NCBI RefSeq assembly: GCF_010725725.1
Contig: NZ_AP022599.1
Location: forward strand, 2,108,001-2,172,000
Length of the DNA: 64,000 bases
Reading direction: 5' to 3'
DNA from: Mycolicibacterium pulveris
GTDB lineage: Bacteria; Actinomycetota; Actinomycetes; Mycobacteriales; Mycobacteriaceae
Under the pieces are notes generated by a model that worked only from the letters and a program-made list of their open reading frames with translations, was not told the origin of the DNA and did no database searches. The translations under genes were made by a program, and so were the position numbers. The number at the start of each line of letters is the position of its first letter. The first letter of the stretch is position 1. Below, one piece after another: positions 7,970 through 15,368 of the stretch.

Positions 7970-9757
7970 TTAGAAGGCGTCTTCCCGCAGGCTCATCACT
8001 GCGAGGTCGATGCCCTCGATGACTCGGCGTTCCGCGGACAGCCGCGGTAGCACGTTCTTGGCGAAAAAGACTGCCGCGGCGACCTTTCCTCGGTAGAACG
8101 CGCGGTCGTCGTCGCCTGGATCGCGGTCGAGGGCGATCAGCGCGATCTCGGCCTGGCGAAGCAGCAACCAGCCGACCAACAGGTCGCCCAAGGCCAGCAG
8201 GAACGGTACCGAGCCCAGCCCGACACGGTAGGCCTCGCGCGGTTCGTCGTGTGACTTCGCGAAGTATGCCGTCAGTGTTGCGACCATAGCCTGCACGTCG
8301 GCGAGAGCCGTCGCGAGCAGTCGGCGGCTCTGCGTGAGCTCCGGCCGGGCGCAGGGGTTTTCGAGGAAGCCGGTGATCTGGGCGCAGAGGTGCTCCAGTG
8401 CCCCGCCCTGGTCGCGGATGATCTTGCGGAAGAACAGATCCTGCGCCTGGATGGCGGTGGTGCCCTCATAGAGCGAGTCGATCTTGGCGTCGCGGATGTA
8501 CTGCTCGATCGGCTGGTCCTGCAGATATCCTGCGGTGCCGAGGATTTGCAGCGACTCGGACAGACACGCGTAGGACCGCTCCGATCCCATCCCCTTCACG
8601 ATGGGCAGCAACAAGTCGTTGACGCGTTGCGCCATGGTCGCGTCGGCGCCGGAAACCACTGCGGCCGAGGCGGCGTCCTGGTGCGCACCGGTGTACAGAT
8701 ACAGCGCGCGCATTCCCTCCGCGTAGGACTTCTGGGTCATCAGCGACCTGCGGACCTCAGCGTCCTCGAGACCACCCGGTTTCGTCTTCGCGTACGCCAA
8801 CGCGTTCAGGTAGCCGGTGGACAGCGTGGCAATCGCTTTGGCGCCCACTGCCATTCGGGCAAATTCCATGATCTTGAACATCTGTGCGATGCCGTTGTGC
8901 ACGTCACCGACCAACCAGCCGACCGCAGGCGTGCCGTGCTGGCCGAACGTCAGCTCGCACGTCGCCGACGCGGTCAGGCCCATCTTGTGCTCCAAACCCG
9001 TCGCGAACACCCCGTTCCTCGGCCCCGGCGCCGCGGACTCGGGATCGGGCAGGTATTTCGGCACGAAGAACAGGCTCAGCCCCTTGCTCCCCGGCCCCCC
9101 GCCCTCCGGACGGGCCAGCACCAGATGGGCGATGTTCTCGAACAGGTCGTCGCAGTCACCCGAGGTGATGAACCGCTTGACGCCTTCGAGATGCCAGGTG
9201 CCGTCGGGCTGGGGCACGGCCTTGGTGCGTCCGGCGCCGACATCCGAACCCGCATCGGGTTCGGTGAGCACCATCGTCGCCGCCCAATTGCGGTCGACGG
9301 CGAGCTTCGCCCAACGCCGTTGCTGCTCATTGCCTTCGCTGTGCAGTACCGACATCATCGACGGGCCGCCCAGGTAGAAGAAGGCGGCGGGCTGACCGCC
9401 GACGAGGAACTCGTTGATGGCCCACCGCACGTTCGCCGGTGCACGGATGCCGCCGATGGCCTCTGGCAGTCCGAGGCGCAGCCACGGTCCCCGTTGCCAC
9501 GCCCGGACGGATTCCTTGAACGACGCCGGGAGCGCGACGGAGTGGGTGGCGGGATCAAACGTCGGGGGGTGGCGGTCACCGTCGGCGAACGCGTCTGCCA
9601 GCGGCCCTTCCGCCTCCCGAGCCGCGTCGCGCAACAAGGCGCGGACGTCGTCGGGGCTCAGCCCACCGAGCTCGCGGCTGGCCAGCGCTTTCTCGAGTTC
9701 GAGGACCTCGAAGAGGTTGAACTCGATGTCGCGGACATTGCTCATGTAGTGGCCCAT
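7970..9757 (-). CDS. FadE5-type acyl-CoA dehydrogenase (paralogue)
   Basis: A 595-residue flavoprotein that introduces the alpha-beta double bond into acyl-CoA. It follows FadE5 of mycobacteria closely from the first residues ([13 protein letters not shown] against SNVRDQVFNLFEV as I remember it) through [38 protein letters not shown] and the C-terminal [19 protein letters not shown], including the extra C-terminal domain of the FadE5 group. The true fadE5 (Rv0244c) belongs to another locus, so this is probably a paralogue. The start is ATG at 9757, with a second ATG 12 nt later. It is transcribed away from a TetR-type gene, with a palindromic operator about 50 bp upstream of the start. Confidence 0.88.
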   Translation of the reverse strand: MGHYMSNVRDIEFNLFEVLELEKALASRELGGLSPDDVRALLRDAAREAEGPLADAFADGDRHPPTFDPATHSVALPASFKESVRAWQRGPWLRLGLPEAIGGIRAPANVRWAINEFLVGGQPAAFFYLGGPSMMSVLHSEGNEQQRRWAKLAVDRNWAATMVLTEPDAGSDVGAGRTKAVPQPDGTWHLEGVKRFITSGDCDDLFENIAHLVLARPEGGGPGSKGLSLFFVPKYLPDPESAAPGPRNGVFATGLEHKMGLTASATCELTFGQHGTPAVGWLVGDVHNGIAQMFKIMEFARMAVGAKAIATLSTGYLNALAYAKTKPGGLEDAEVRRSLMTQKSYAEGMRALYLYTGAHQDAASAAVVSGADATMAQRVNDLLLPIVKGMGSERSYACLSESLQILGTAGYLQDQPIEQYIRDAKIDSLYEGTTAIQAQDLFFRKIIRDQGGALEHLCAQITGFLENPCARPELTQSRRLLATALADVQAMVATLTAYFAKSHDEPREAYRVGLGSVPFLLALGDLLVGWLLLRQAEIALIALDRDPGDDDRAFYRGKVAAAVFFAKNVLPRLSAERRVIEGIDLAVMSLREDAF

Positions 9758-9806
9758 GACCAGTGCCTTTCCCCGTAGGCCTTAGCTGAGCGTAGCCCCA
9801 AAACGG

Positions 9807-9828
9807 AATTATGATTGTTCCCATAATT
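9807..9828. promoter_or_regulatory. Palindromic operator 1, upstream of the FadE5-type gene
   Basis: The left arm AATTATG (9807-9813) and right arm CATAATT (9822-9828) are perfect inverted repeats separated by 8 nt. The geometry (7-8-7) and the inner TATG/CATA halves are identical to the second palindrome at 9922-9943. It lies in the promoter region of the leftward acyl-CoA dehydrogenase gene. Binding by the neighbouring TetR-type regulator is inferred. Confidence 0.6.
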
Positions 9829-9921
9829 ACGTCGTGGGCGATATATGCACACATGCTCGATCTGCGCTTTCATCGAATCCAACGCTGAGGGAAGGCCAGA
9901 ATTGCGATTACACGTTGGCCG

Positions 9922-9943
9922 TTCTATGCTCTTTGTCATAGAA
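9922..9943. promoter_or_regulatory. Palindromic operator 2, upstream of the small ORF and TetR gene
   Basis: TTCTATG (9922-9928) and CATAGAA (9937-9943) form a perfect inverted repeat with an 8-nt spacer, matching the geometry of operator 1. It ends 13 nt before the ATG of the 45-codon ORF and would allow autoregulation of the TetR-type gene (inference). The stretch 9758-9956 contains no gene; these two sites are what I see in it. Confidence 0.6.
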
Positions 9944-9956
9944 ATGGAGGCGCCCG

Positions 9957-10094
9957 ATGTGGATCATTGAGGTCAACTTCGCCGGCCGTCGGTTCACGCA
10001 TCGTGTGCCTGATCGCCGTCGGGCGATCTATCGCCTCGCCACCCGCGGCTTCGGCTGGCGTCCGTCGCCGATGCGGCAGACGCCGGCGGCCTGA
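9957..10094 (+). CDS. Putative 45-residue basic small protein upstream of the TetR gene
   Basis: An ORF too short for most gene finders. ATG at 9957 follows a perfect GGAGG (9946-9950) with a 6-nt spacer, and the ORF ends at TGA 10092-10094, seven bases before the GGAGG of the TetR-type gene. The product begins MWIIEVNFAGRRFTH and is rich in arginine and aromatic residues, with no membrane segment. I do not recognise a family. It could be a real small protein or a leader ORF that couples translation to the regulator. The support is the ribosome-binding site and the operon-like spacing. Confidence 0.4.
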   Translation: MWIIEVNFAGRRFTHRVPDRRRAIYRLATRGFGWRPSPMRQTPAA

Positions 10095-10111
10095 CCGCCT
10101 GGAGGTATCTG

Positions 10112-10738
10112 CTGTCTGCCACCTCGACCAAAGGCCGCAAGACGCGCGGTTCGACCCGGACGAACATGCTCGTCAGCGCCGCCGCGGTGCTGCGTGAGCG
10201 CGGGGTCGCGGGCGTCACGATCGACGAGGTGCTCGCCCGCAGCGGAGCACCGCGCGGATCGGTCTACTACCACTTTCCCGGGGGCCGCAACCAGATCCTG
10301 ACCGAAGCGCTGCAGTACGCCGGTGACGCGATCACCGAGGTGATGGACGATGCCGCGGCCAAGGGCGGGATGTATCTCGTGCGGCAGTTCGTCGAGTTCT
10401 GGGAACAGCTGCTCGTCAAGAGTGACTTCGCCGCAGGCTGTCCGGTTGCCGCGGCAGCGGTCGGATCTGTCGATGACGAGCCGCAGTTGACCTCGATCGC
10501 CGGCGGAATCTTCACCCATTGGCGCCACGCGCTCACCCGCGCGTTCGTTTCGGACGGGTTCGACGAGGCCGAGTCAGCTTCGTTGGCGATCATGTGCATC
10601 GCCTCGCTGGAGGGCGCTGTGGTGCTGTGCCGCTCCACGCGCAGCGTCGACTCGCTGGATGATGTCGCGCGGCAGGTCGAATTCCTGATCAAGTCAAGGG
10701 AATTCATCCGTCGCCACGGGGTTCCGGAGCACCGCTAG
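10112..10738 (+). CDS. TetR/AcrR-family transcriptional regulator
   Basis: A DNA-binding repressor of the TetR family. The helix-turn-helix is in VTIDEVLARSGAPRGSVYYHF, followed by an all-alpha ligand-binding domain. The first standard start is ATG 10166, but that has no ribosome-binding site and cuts into helix 1. The upstream frame reads LSATSTKGRKTRGSTRTN, a typical basic TetR N-terminus. CTG at 10112 lies 6 nt after GGAGG (10101-10105), so I favour this non-standard start (208 residues; 190 from 10166). The gene is divergent from the FadE5-type gene and is the likely ligand of the two palindromes between them. Its TAG stop shares CTAG with the converging reductase gene. Confidence 0.8.
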   Translation: MSATSTKGRKTRGSTRTNMLVSAAAVLRERGVAGVTIDEVLARSGAPRGSVYYHFPGGRNQILTEALQYAGDAITEVMDDAAAKGGMYLVRQFVEFWEQLLVKSDFAAGCPVAAAAVGSVDDEPQLTSIAGGIFTHWRHALTRAFVSDGFDEAESASLAIMCIASLEGAVVLCRSTRSVDSLDDVARQVEFLIKSREFIRRHGVPEHR

Positions 10739-11256
10739 GCCTTGCGCCACCGCGCGCAGACGAAGTCCCTGTTGACGGCGGACTCAGCCAGCACCCACTC
10801 CGACGGGATGGGCAGAACCCGCGAGCCGCCGCCGAGCGAGCACGGGGCGTAACTGACGATCATCTCGTCGACCAGGCCCTCGGCGACGAACTGCGCGGCG
10901 ACGTTGCCGCCGCCGACCACCCACACGTCCTTTCCGTCGGCGGCGGACACCAGCGTCGGGTGCATCTCGGTGACGTCGCCGTCGAACGTCTGCACCGGAT
11001 GTCCCTTGGCAACGATCTGTGGGCGGCTTGTCAACACCCAGCTGGGCTGCTCGTACATCCATTGGCCTGGTTGGTTTTTCACGATCCACTCGTAGGTAGC
11101 CGCGCCCATCACGATTGCGCCGATCGACTCGATGAAGGTGTCGTAGTTGAACGGCCCGGCCTGGTCGATGTCACGCGAGGTCAACCAGTCCAGGCTGTCG
11201 GCCTCATCGACGATGTAGCCGTCGAGGCTGGAAGCGGTGTAGTACACGGTCGCCAT
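10735..11256 (-). CDS. Dihydrofolate reductase/RibD C-terminal-type reductase
   Basis: A 173-residue protein of the dihydrofolate reductase-like superfamily (RibD C-terminal fold). It has the N-terminal TASSLDGYIVDEADSLDWL motif, IVMGAATYEWI and the nucleotide-binding VWVVGGGNVAAQF. Members bind NADPH; many are of unknown substrate, and a true folate or riboflavin role is not implied. ATG 11256 is preceded by GAGGAGC, which lies in the last codons of the upstream gene fragment (stop at 11258-11260), so the two are probably co-transcribed. The stop codons of this gene and the converging TetR gene share the palindrome CTAG (10735-10738). Confidence 0.8.
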   Translation of the reverse strand: MATVYYTASSLDGYIVDEADSLDWLTSRDIDQAGPFNYDTFIESIGAIVMGAATYEWIVKNQPGQWMYEQPSWVLTSRPQIVAKGHPVQTFDGDVTEMHPTLVSAADGKDVWVVGGGNVAAQFVAEGLVDEMIVSYAPCSLGGGSRVLPIPSEWVLAESAVNRDFVCARWRKA

Positions 11257-11257
11257 G

Positions 11258-11467
11258 TCAGTTGCTCCTCATCCATTCGAGCGGATCGCCGCGTTCGGTG
11301 CTGACACCGTGGTGTGCCAGCATCCGACGCGCCAGTTCACGTCGGTGCGCGGAATAGGTGAGCACATGGGCGACGATGCCGTACAGCTGGAAGGATTCCG
11401 GCGGATCGCACAGCGCGTCGATGATGGTGTCGCCCAGCCTGCCCTCGGCGGTGTACTCCGACACCAT
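11258..11467 (-). pseudogene. C-terminal fragment of a split AraC/DinB-like regulator
   Basis: This 69-codon ORF begins MVSEYTAEGRLGDTIID and contains LYGIVAHVLTYSAHRRE, which resembles the C-terminal helical (DinB-like) domain of a mycobacterial AraC-type protein family. It lies in the same frame as the upstream AraC-type ORF, from which it is separated only by TAG-ACC-GCA. It is therefore most simply the tail of one gene interrupted by an amber codon at 11474-11476. Independent initiation at ATG 11467 is possible, but no clear ribosome-binding site is seen. The ORF ends immediately before the reductase gene. Confidence 0.65.
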
Positions 11468-11473
11468 TGCGGT

Positions 11474-12181
11474 CTAACGATTGCCGATCTCCTCATGGTG
11501 GGCCGCTAGTTCCTCCGGTGTGGTCGAGTCCGGTTGTGTCGGTGTGCGATCCGGGAAGTCACGGCCCTCGATCGTGGCCAGCCAGACCTGCTTGGTCCAC
11601 ACGATGGCGCCGAGGACAGCACCTGCGCTGGGTTCAGGGCCGTCCCAGCCGAGGACGACCTGTCCCGGCGAAATCGGTGCTCTCCATTGAGAGTTCGACA
11701 GCTGGGCGGCCCGATCGATGAGATACGTGGTGTCGGCGACGTCGTGCGCCACCATCAGTTGAGAAATGTCGGGCTCCTTGGTGTTTCCGTCGCTGTCCAG
11801 CCACAGTGAGTGGGGCGGATGGAAGTGCAGGCCGTTGGGCGCGGGGACGCGGAATGGTAGTTCGGCGGCCCGCGACGGCGGCACACCGAAAGTGCGGCGG
11901 AAGGCGCGCGAGAACACCTCCGCCGATGACCACCCTTCGTCGGCGGCCACAGCCGAGACGGCTTCGCCGCGGCGCAACCGCCACGCCGCCCGCTCGAGCA
12001 TGACGCGACGCCGCAGCGCAGCGGGCGACTCCCCCGTCAGCCGGCGTACCTCTCGGGAGAAGTGAAATTCGGACGAGTAGCTGCTGCGCGCCATGTCGCC
12101 GACCTCGGTGTTGTCGGCCTCGATGACCGCGTCCAGCAGTTCGCGCAGCCGGTCCCGGCGTGATCCGTCGCCCACGTTCAC
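11474..12181 (-). CDS. AraC-family regulator, truncated by an in-frame amber codon
   Basis: The product (about 235 residues from GTG 12181) has two helix-turn-helix units typical of AraC: SSYSSEFHFSREVRRLTGES and AVAADEGWSSAEVFSRAFRR, then a C-terminal region with PNGLHFHPPHSLWL. In this family the HTH domain comes first and a DinB-like helical domain follows. Here the frame stops at TAG 11474-11476 after HHEEIGNR, and the rest of the expected domain continues in frame in the next ORF. The gene is thus disrupted, or the two halves act separately. The start is uncertain: GTG 12181 and GTG 12175 are both possible and neither has a good ribosome-binding site. An inverted repeat CCGCCA/TGGCGG with an A-rich spacer (12237-12260) lies upstream. 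Confidence 0.7.
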   Translation of the reverse strand: MNVGDGSRRDRLRELLDAVIEADNTEVGDMARSSYSSEFHFSREVRRLTGESPAALRRRVMLERAAWRLRRGEAVSAVAADEGWSSAEVFSRAFRRTFGVPPSRAAELPFRVPAPNGLHFHPPHSLWLDSDGNTKEPDISQLMVAHDVADTTYLIDRAAQLSNSQWRAPISPGQVVLGWDGPEPSAGAVLGAIVWTKQVWLATIEGRDFPDRTPTQPDSTTPEELAAHHEEIGNR

Positions 12182-12309
12182 CGAGTATGGTCGTGTGCCC
12201 GTCGCGAGGGCATGACAATTCCTGCTGTCTGCGCTCCCGCCAAAATCGACAAAATGGCGGACGTTACTCGCACAAATCCGCCGAAATGTCCCTTTGGGCG
12301 CGGTAGTGG

Positions 12310-13155
12310 TCAGGTGTCGAGGACTTCGGTGATGCGTGCCTCGATGTCGGTGCTGTCGCCGAGGTTCGTCAGATCGATGCCGAAGCGCTCGGTCAACGCG
12401 GTCATCACGGCGGCCGCATCCTCGAAGCGGACTCGTTCGGTTCCGTCGGCGCTGTGGATCGCGAGGTGTCGGCCGCGCAGGTTGCAGCGGGCATCGTCGG
12501 TGACGAGCGCGGCGGTCAGGCCTTGAACAAAGCCGGAGTCGGGATGCGTTGACACATACCAACTTGCGACTTCGCGGTCGATCAGCGGTTGGGGTCGGAT
12601 GCCGAACATGTAGAGCGGGCGCCACTCGTCGCGGATCTGCGACTCGAGCATGTAGCCGTCGGCGTGCTCACGCAGCCGGTAGGGCTCGTGGCGGGTCTGC
12701 TGTACAAGCCCGGCTTCCAGCAAGATCGGCGAAGACAGCGTCTGACCACCCAAGCCGACGTCGACCAGCCAGCGCCCGTCGTCCCCGGGAACCGTGACCG
12801 ACAGCGTCTCGTGCGTCTGCGCGGGCAACTCGTCGGAGTCGCGCATCCACACCACGCGGCCACCGAGGCGCTCGACTCCGTACCCAAGCTCCGTGAGCAC
12901 GTACCCCATCACGCCGTTCTGTTCGAAGCAGTACCCGCCGCGGCGGCGTTGCACGAGCTTGGCGCTGAGGGCTGCTGCGCTCAGATCGGCAACCGGTATG
13001 CCCATCAGCGGATCGAGGTTTTCAAACGGGATAGAGCGGAGGTGCGCGGAGACCAGCGCGCTCAGCGTGTCGACGGTCGCCGCGGTCGGGCCCGTGTACC
13101 CGATCCGGTCGAGGTAGGCAGCCAGATCGAGCCCGGGGCTCACGTCGGTCGTCAT
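12310..13155 (-). CDS. nat: Arylamine N-acetyltransferase
   Basis: A 281-residue cytosolic enzyme that transfers an acetyl group from acetyl-CoA to arylamines and hydrazines by a ping-pong mechanism. The full catalytic triad is visible: C76 in RRRGGYCFEQN, H115 in AQTHETLSV and D132 in WLVDVGLGG. The N-terminal SIPFENLDPLMG is also typical. The frame opens at 13176, but the ATG at 13155 (MTTDVSPGLD) fits family N-termini and has a weak GGATG ribosome-binding site. In M. tuberculosis, nat lies in the sterol-degradation operon; here it is beside an AraC gene and a crotonase, so this may be a second nat copy. Confidence 0.9.
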   Translation of the reverse strand: MTTDVSPGLDLAAYLDRIGYTGPTAATVDTLSALVSAHLRSIPFENLDPLMGIPVADLSAAALSAKLVQRRRGGYCFEQNGVMGYVLTELGYGVERLGGRVVWMRDSDELPAQTHETLSVTVPGDDGRWLVDVGLGGQTLSSPILLEAGLVQQTRHEPYRLREHADGYMLESQIRDEWRPLYMFGIRPQPLIDREVASWYVSTHPDSGFVQGLTAALVTDDARCNLRGRHLAIHSADGTERVRFEDAAAVMTALTERFGIDLTNLGDSTDIEARITEVLDT

Positions 13156-13264
13156 GACCACATCCTGAAACCGCAACGGCTGTTGAGGTCAAGCTTGCGT
13201 TCCACGGTGCCATATTGTCGGTGGGCGAACACCGGATGCCTCTGCCGCCTGCAAGATCGGATTG

Positions 13265-14053
13265 TCACATTTTGGCGCCATGTCGGCCCGCTCCGTCGGC
13301 GAACCGCTGCGCACCTGACTGCAAGTCGGATGCTGAACGCGACAGACTGGCGAACTCGAAGTCCATGGCCTCGGCCTCGCTCCGACCCCACTGGTAGAGC
13401 GTTGAGAGGCGGTCGGAACGCAAAGCCCCTTGCGGTAATGCCGCGAGTTCGGCGGCAAGCTCCTCGGCGGCCTCACGGGCGGTGCCAGTCGGCACGACGC
13501 GATTCGCCAACCCGATAGCCAGCGCCTCGTTTGCGCCGACCGGGCGCCCCGTGAGGATCAGATCCATCGCCCGACTGTGCCCGATCAGCCGGGGTAGTCG
13601 GACGGTACCGCCATCGATCAGAGGCAATCCCCAGCGGCGGCAGAACACCCCGAAGATCGCATCCTCCTCGACTACTCGTAGATCGCACCAAACCGCGAGC
13701 TCTAGGCCGCCGGCTACGGCATAGCCACTGATGGCGGCGATCACCGGTTTGGACAGGGTCATCCGGCTGGGACCCATAGGGCCCGGACCTGTCGGCTCTA
13801 CACGGTTGAAGTCACCTGTTTCGGCCGCTTTCAGATCCGCCCCGGAACAGAAATTGCCGTGATCGCCCCACAACACGGCCACCGACGCGGTGTCGTCACC
13901 GTCGAACTCCTCGAACGCGGCGAGGAGTGCGGCGGCAGCGGATCCGTTGACCGCGTTACGGGCCTCCGGCCGATTCATGATGACAGTGGTCACGGGTCCG
14001 TTCTTCTCGACCCGTACACCGCCTGTGCTCTTGGGTTCAGTTGTCGTACCCAC
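13265..14053 (-). CDS. Crotonase-family protein (EchA-like) lacking the usual glutamate
   Basis: A 262-residue crotonase-fold protein. The oxyanion-hole segments are present (FCSGADLKAAETGD and SGYAVAGGLELAVWCDLRV). Where enoyl-CoA hydratases carry a catalytic glutamate in FxxPExxxG, this protein reads FGVFCRRWGLPLIDGG, so a plain hydratase reaction is unlikely and an isomerase or hydrolase activity should be considered. The likely start is GTG at 14053 (MGTTTEPKST); the frame is open to 14101. It lies upstream of nat on the same strand. The stretch of about 110 bp between this gene and nat shows nothing recognisable. Confidence 0.82.
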   Translation of the reverse strand: MGTTTEPKSTGGVRVEKNGPVTTVIMNRPEARNAVNGSAAAALLAAFEEFDGDDTASVAVLWGDHGNFCSGADLKAAETGDFNRVEPTGPGPMGPSRMTLSKPVIAAISGYAVAGGLELAVWCDLRVVEEDAIFGVFCRRWGLPLIDGGTVRLPRLIGHSRAMDLILTGRPVGANEALAIGLANRVVPTGTAREAAEELAAELAALPQGALRSDRLSTLYQWGRSEAEAMDFEFASLSRSASDLQSGAQRFADGAGRHGAKM

Positions 14054-14127
14054 GACCGCGACGTTAGCCGCAACGCCCGGTCCAGCCGGACAACTACCCA
14101 TGTGCCCGCTGCACGCCGACCTCGGCC

Positions 14128-14451
14128 CTACGGCCGTCCTCGAGTCGGGGTCTGCGAAGCAACTCCGTGCCGCAACGGCGTTCCGGGCTCGGCCGCGGTC
14201 GACTCCTGGACGGGTGAACCGCCCGCAGTGCCGCTGACACCGGGCGCGTTGCCCGGATCGCCGCCGGACGGCTCGGCGCCGTGGGTCAGTTCCCGGAGCC
14301 GAGCGTTCAGCAGCTCGAGCACCGGAATGCGATTGCCGTGCGCGGTTTCATGATCGAACAACAGGCGCAGCTGTGGTTCGTCCAGCGCGCGGATGCGGTG
14401 GCGCAGTTCGGTGAGGGGTAATTGGTCGTAGTCCGTCAGCGGAAGTTCCAT
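14128..14451 (-). CDS. Small mycobacterial lipid-droplet/unknown protein (DUF8129-like)
   Basis: A 107-residue protein beginning MELPLTDYDQLPLTELRHRI, followed by a helical segment ending in LELLNARLREL and a disordered Gly/Pro/Ser tail with AEPSGGDPGN. Short proteins with a LPLTDYDQLPLxxLxHRIR start recur in mycobacteria; I believe they are assigned to DUF8129, but the function is unknown to me. It lies 37 nt downstream of echA1 and is probably in the same transcript. The start chosen is ATG 14451; the frame extends to 14478. Confidence 0.65.
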   Translation of the reverse strand: MELPLTDYDQLPLTELRHRIRALDEPQLRLLFDHETAHGNRIPVLELLNARLRELTHGAEPSGGDPGNAPGVSGTAGGSPVQESTAAEPGTPLRHGVASQTPTRGRP

Positions 14452-14488
14452 GCCCCTCGGTTGCCCGCCGCGGCGCAACGGAAAACCG

Positions 14489-15271
14489 TCAGGAGCCGGT
14501 CCACTTCGGCGGCCGCTTCTCGGCGAACGCGATCGCGCCCTCCTTGGCGTCGTTCGACGCGAAGACGGGTCCGAGGATCTCCATCTGCTTGCGCCACATC
14601 TCGTCGGGGCTCCAGCTGCGCGACTCCACGATGATCCGCTTGGTCGCCGCGACCGCCAACGGCCCGTTGGCGGTGATCTTCTCGGCGAGCGCGATCGCCG
14701 CCTCCAGCGCCTGCCCGGGTTCGGCGAGCACGTTCACCAAACCGAGTTCGTGTGCGCGCGCCGCGGGCAGGTTGTCCCCCGTCAGCGCGAGCTCCATCGC
14801 GATCGCGTACGGAATGCGCTGCGGCAACCGCAACAGCCCACCTCCGCCGGCCACCAACCCGCGCTTGACCTCCGGAATGCCGAACGCCGACTCCTTCGAT
14901 GCCACGATGAGGTCGGTGGCCAAGGCCAGCTCGGTGCCGCCTGCCAGCGCGTAGCCCTCCACCGCGGCGATCAGCGGCTTGACCGGCGGTCGTTCGGTGA
15001 AGCCCATGCCTCGGCCCTGCACCACCACGTTCTCGCCGCGGGCGAAGGCCTTGAGGTCCATCCCGGCGCTGAACGAGCCGCCTGCACCCGTCAGCACTCC
15101 CACCGACAAGCCTTTGTCGTCGTCGAGCCGGTCCATCGCGGCGGCCAGGCCCCGGCTGACCTCCGCGTTCACCGCGTTCTTCGCCTCGGGCCGGTTGATC
15201 GTGATAATCAGGATCCGGTCACGCTGCTCGACCAGTACTGCTTCTTTGGTTCCACTTGTTTCGTCGCTCAC
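14489..15271 (-). CDS. echA1: Enoyl-CoA hydratase EchA1
   Basis: A 260-residue crotonase that would hydrate trans-2-enoyl-CoA in beta-oxidation. It agrees almost residue for residue with M. tuberculosis EchA1 (Rv0222) as I remember it, including MDLKAFARGENVVV, GYALAGGTELALA and FGIPEVKRGLVAGGGGLLRL, which keeps the catalytic glutamate. The start is GTG at 15271 (product MSDETSGTKEAV). It is divergent from the acyltransferase/FadD12/LipO cassette, with a KstR-type palindrome between them, so both may be derepressed when sterols are metabolised (inference). Confidence 0.9.
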   Translation of the reverse strand: MSDETSGTKEAVLVEQRDRILIITINRPEAKNAVNAEVSRGLAAAMDRLDDDKGLSVGVLTGAGGSFSAGMDLKAFARGENVVVQGRGMGFTERPPVKPLIAAVEGYALAGGTELALATDLIVASKESAFGIPEVKRGLVAGGGGLLRLPQRIPYAIAMELALTGDNLPAARAHELGLVNVLAEPGQALEAAIALAEKITANGPLAVAATKRIIVESRSWSPDEMWRKQMEILGPVFASNDAKEGAIAFAEKRPPKWTGS

Positions 15272-15332
15272 GCGGTGATCGTAACGACCGCCGAACTCGT
15301 CATTTCGGCACACCGGACACGCCAGGCTAAAC

Positions 15333-15346
15333 TAGAACACGTTTCA
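15333..15346. promoter_or_regulatory. KstR-type operator between echA1 and the acyltransferase cassette
   Basis: TAGAACACGTTTCA matches all fixed positions of TNNAACNNGTTNNA, the KstR consensus of mycobacteria. It lies 22 bp before the acyltransferase ATG (15369) and about 60 bp from the echA1 start, in the only non-coding stretch between the two divergent genes. It is well placed to control both directions. Confidence 0.7.
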
Positions 15347-15368
15347 GTTTTCCATCGAAGGGGGCCCC

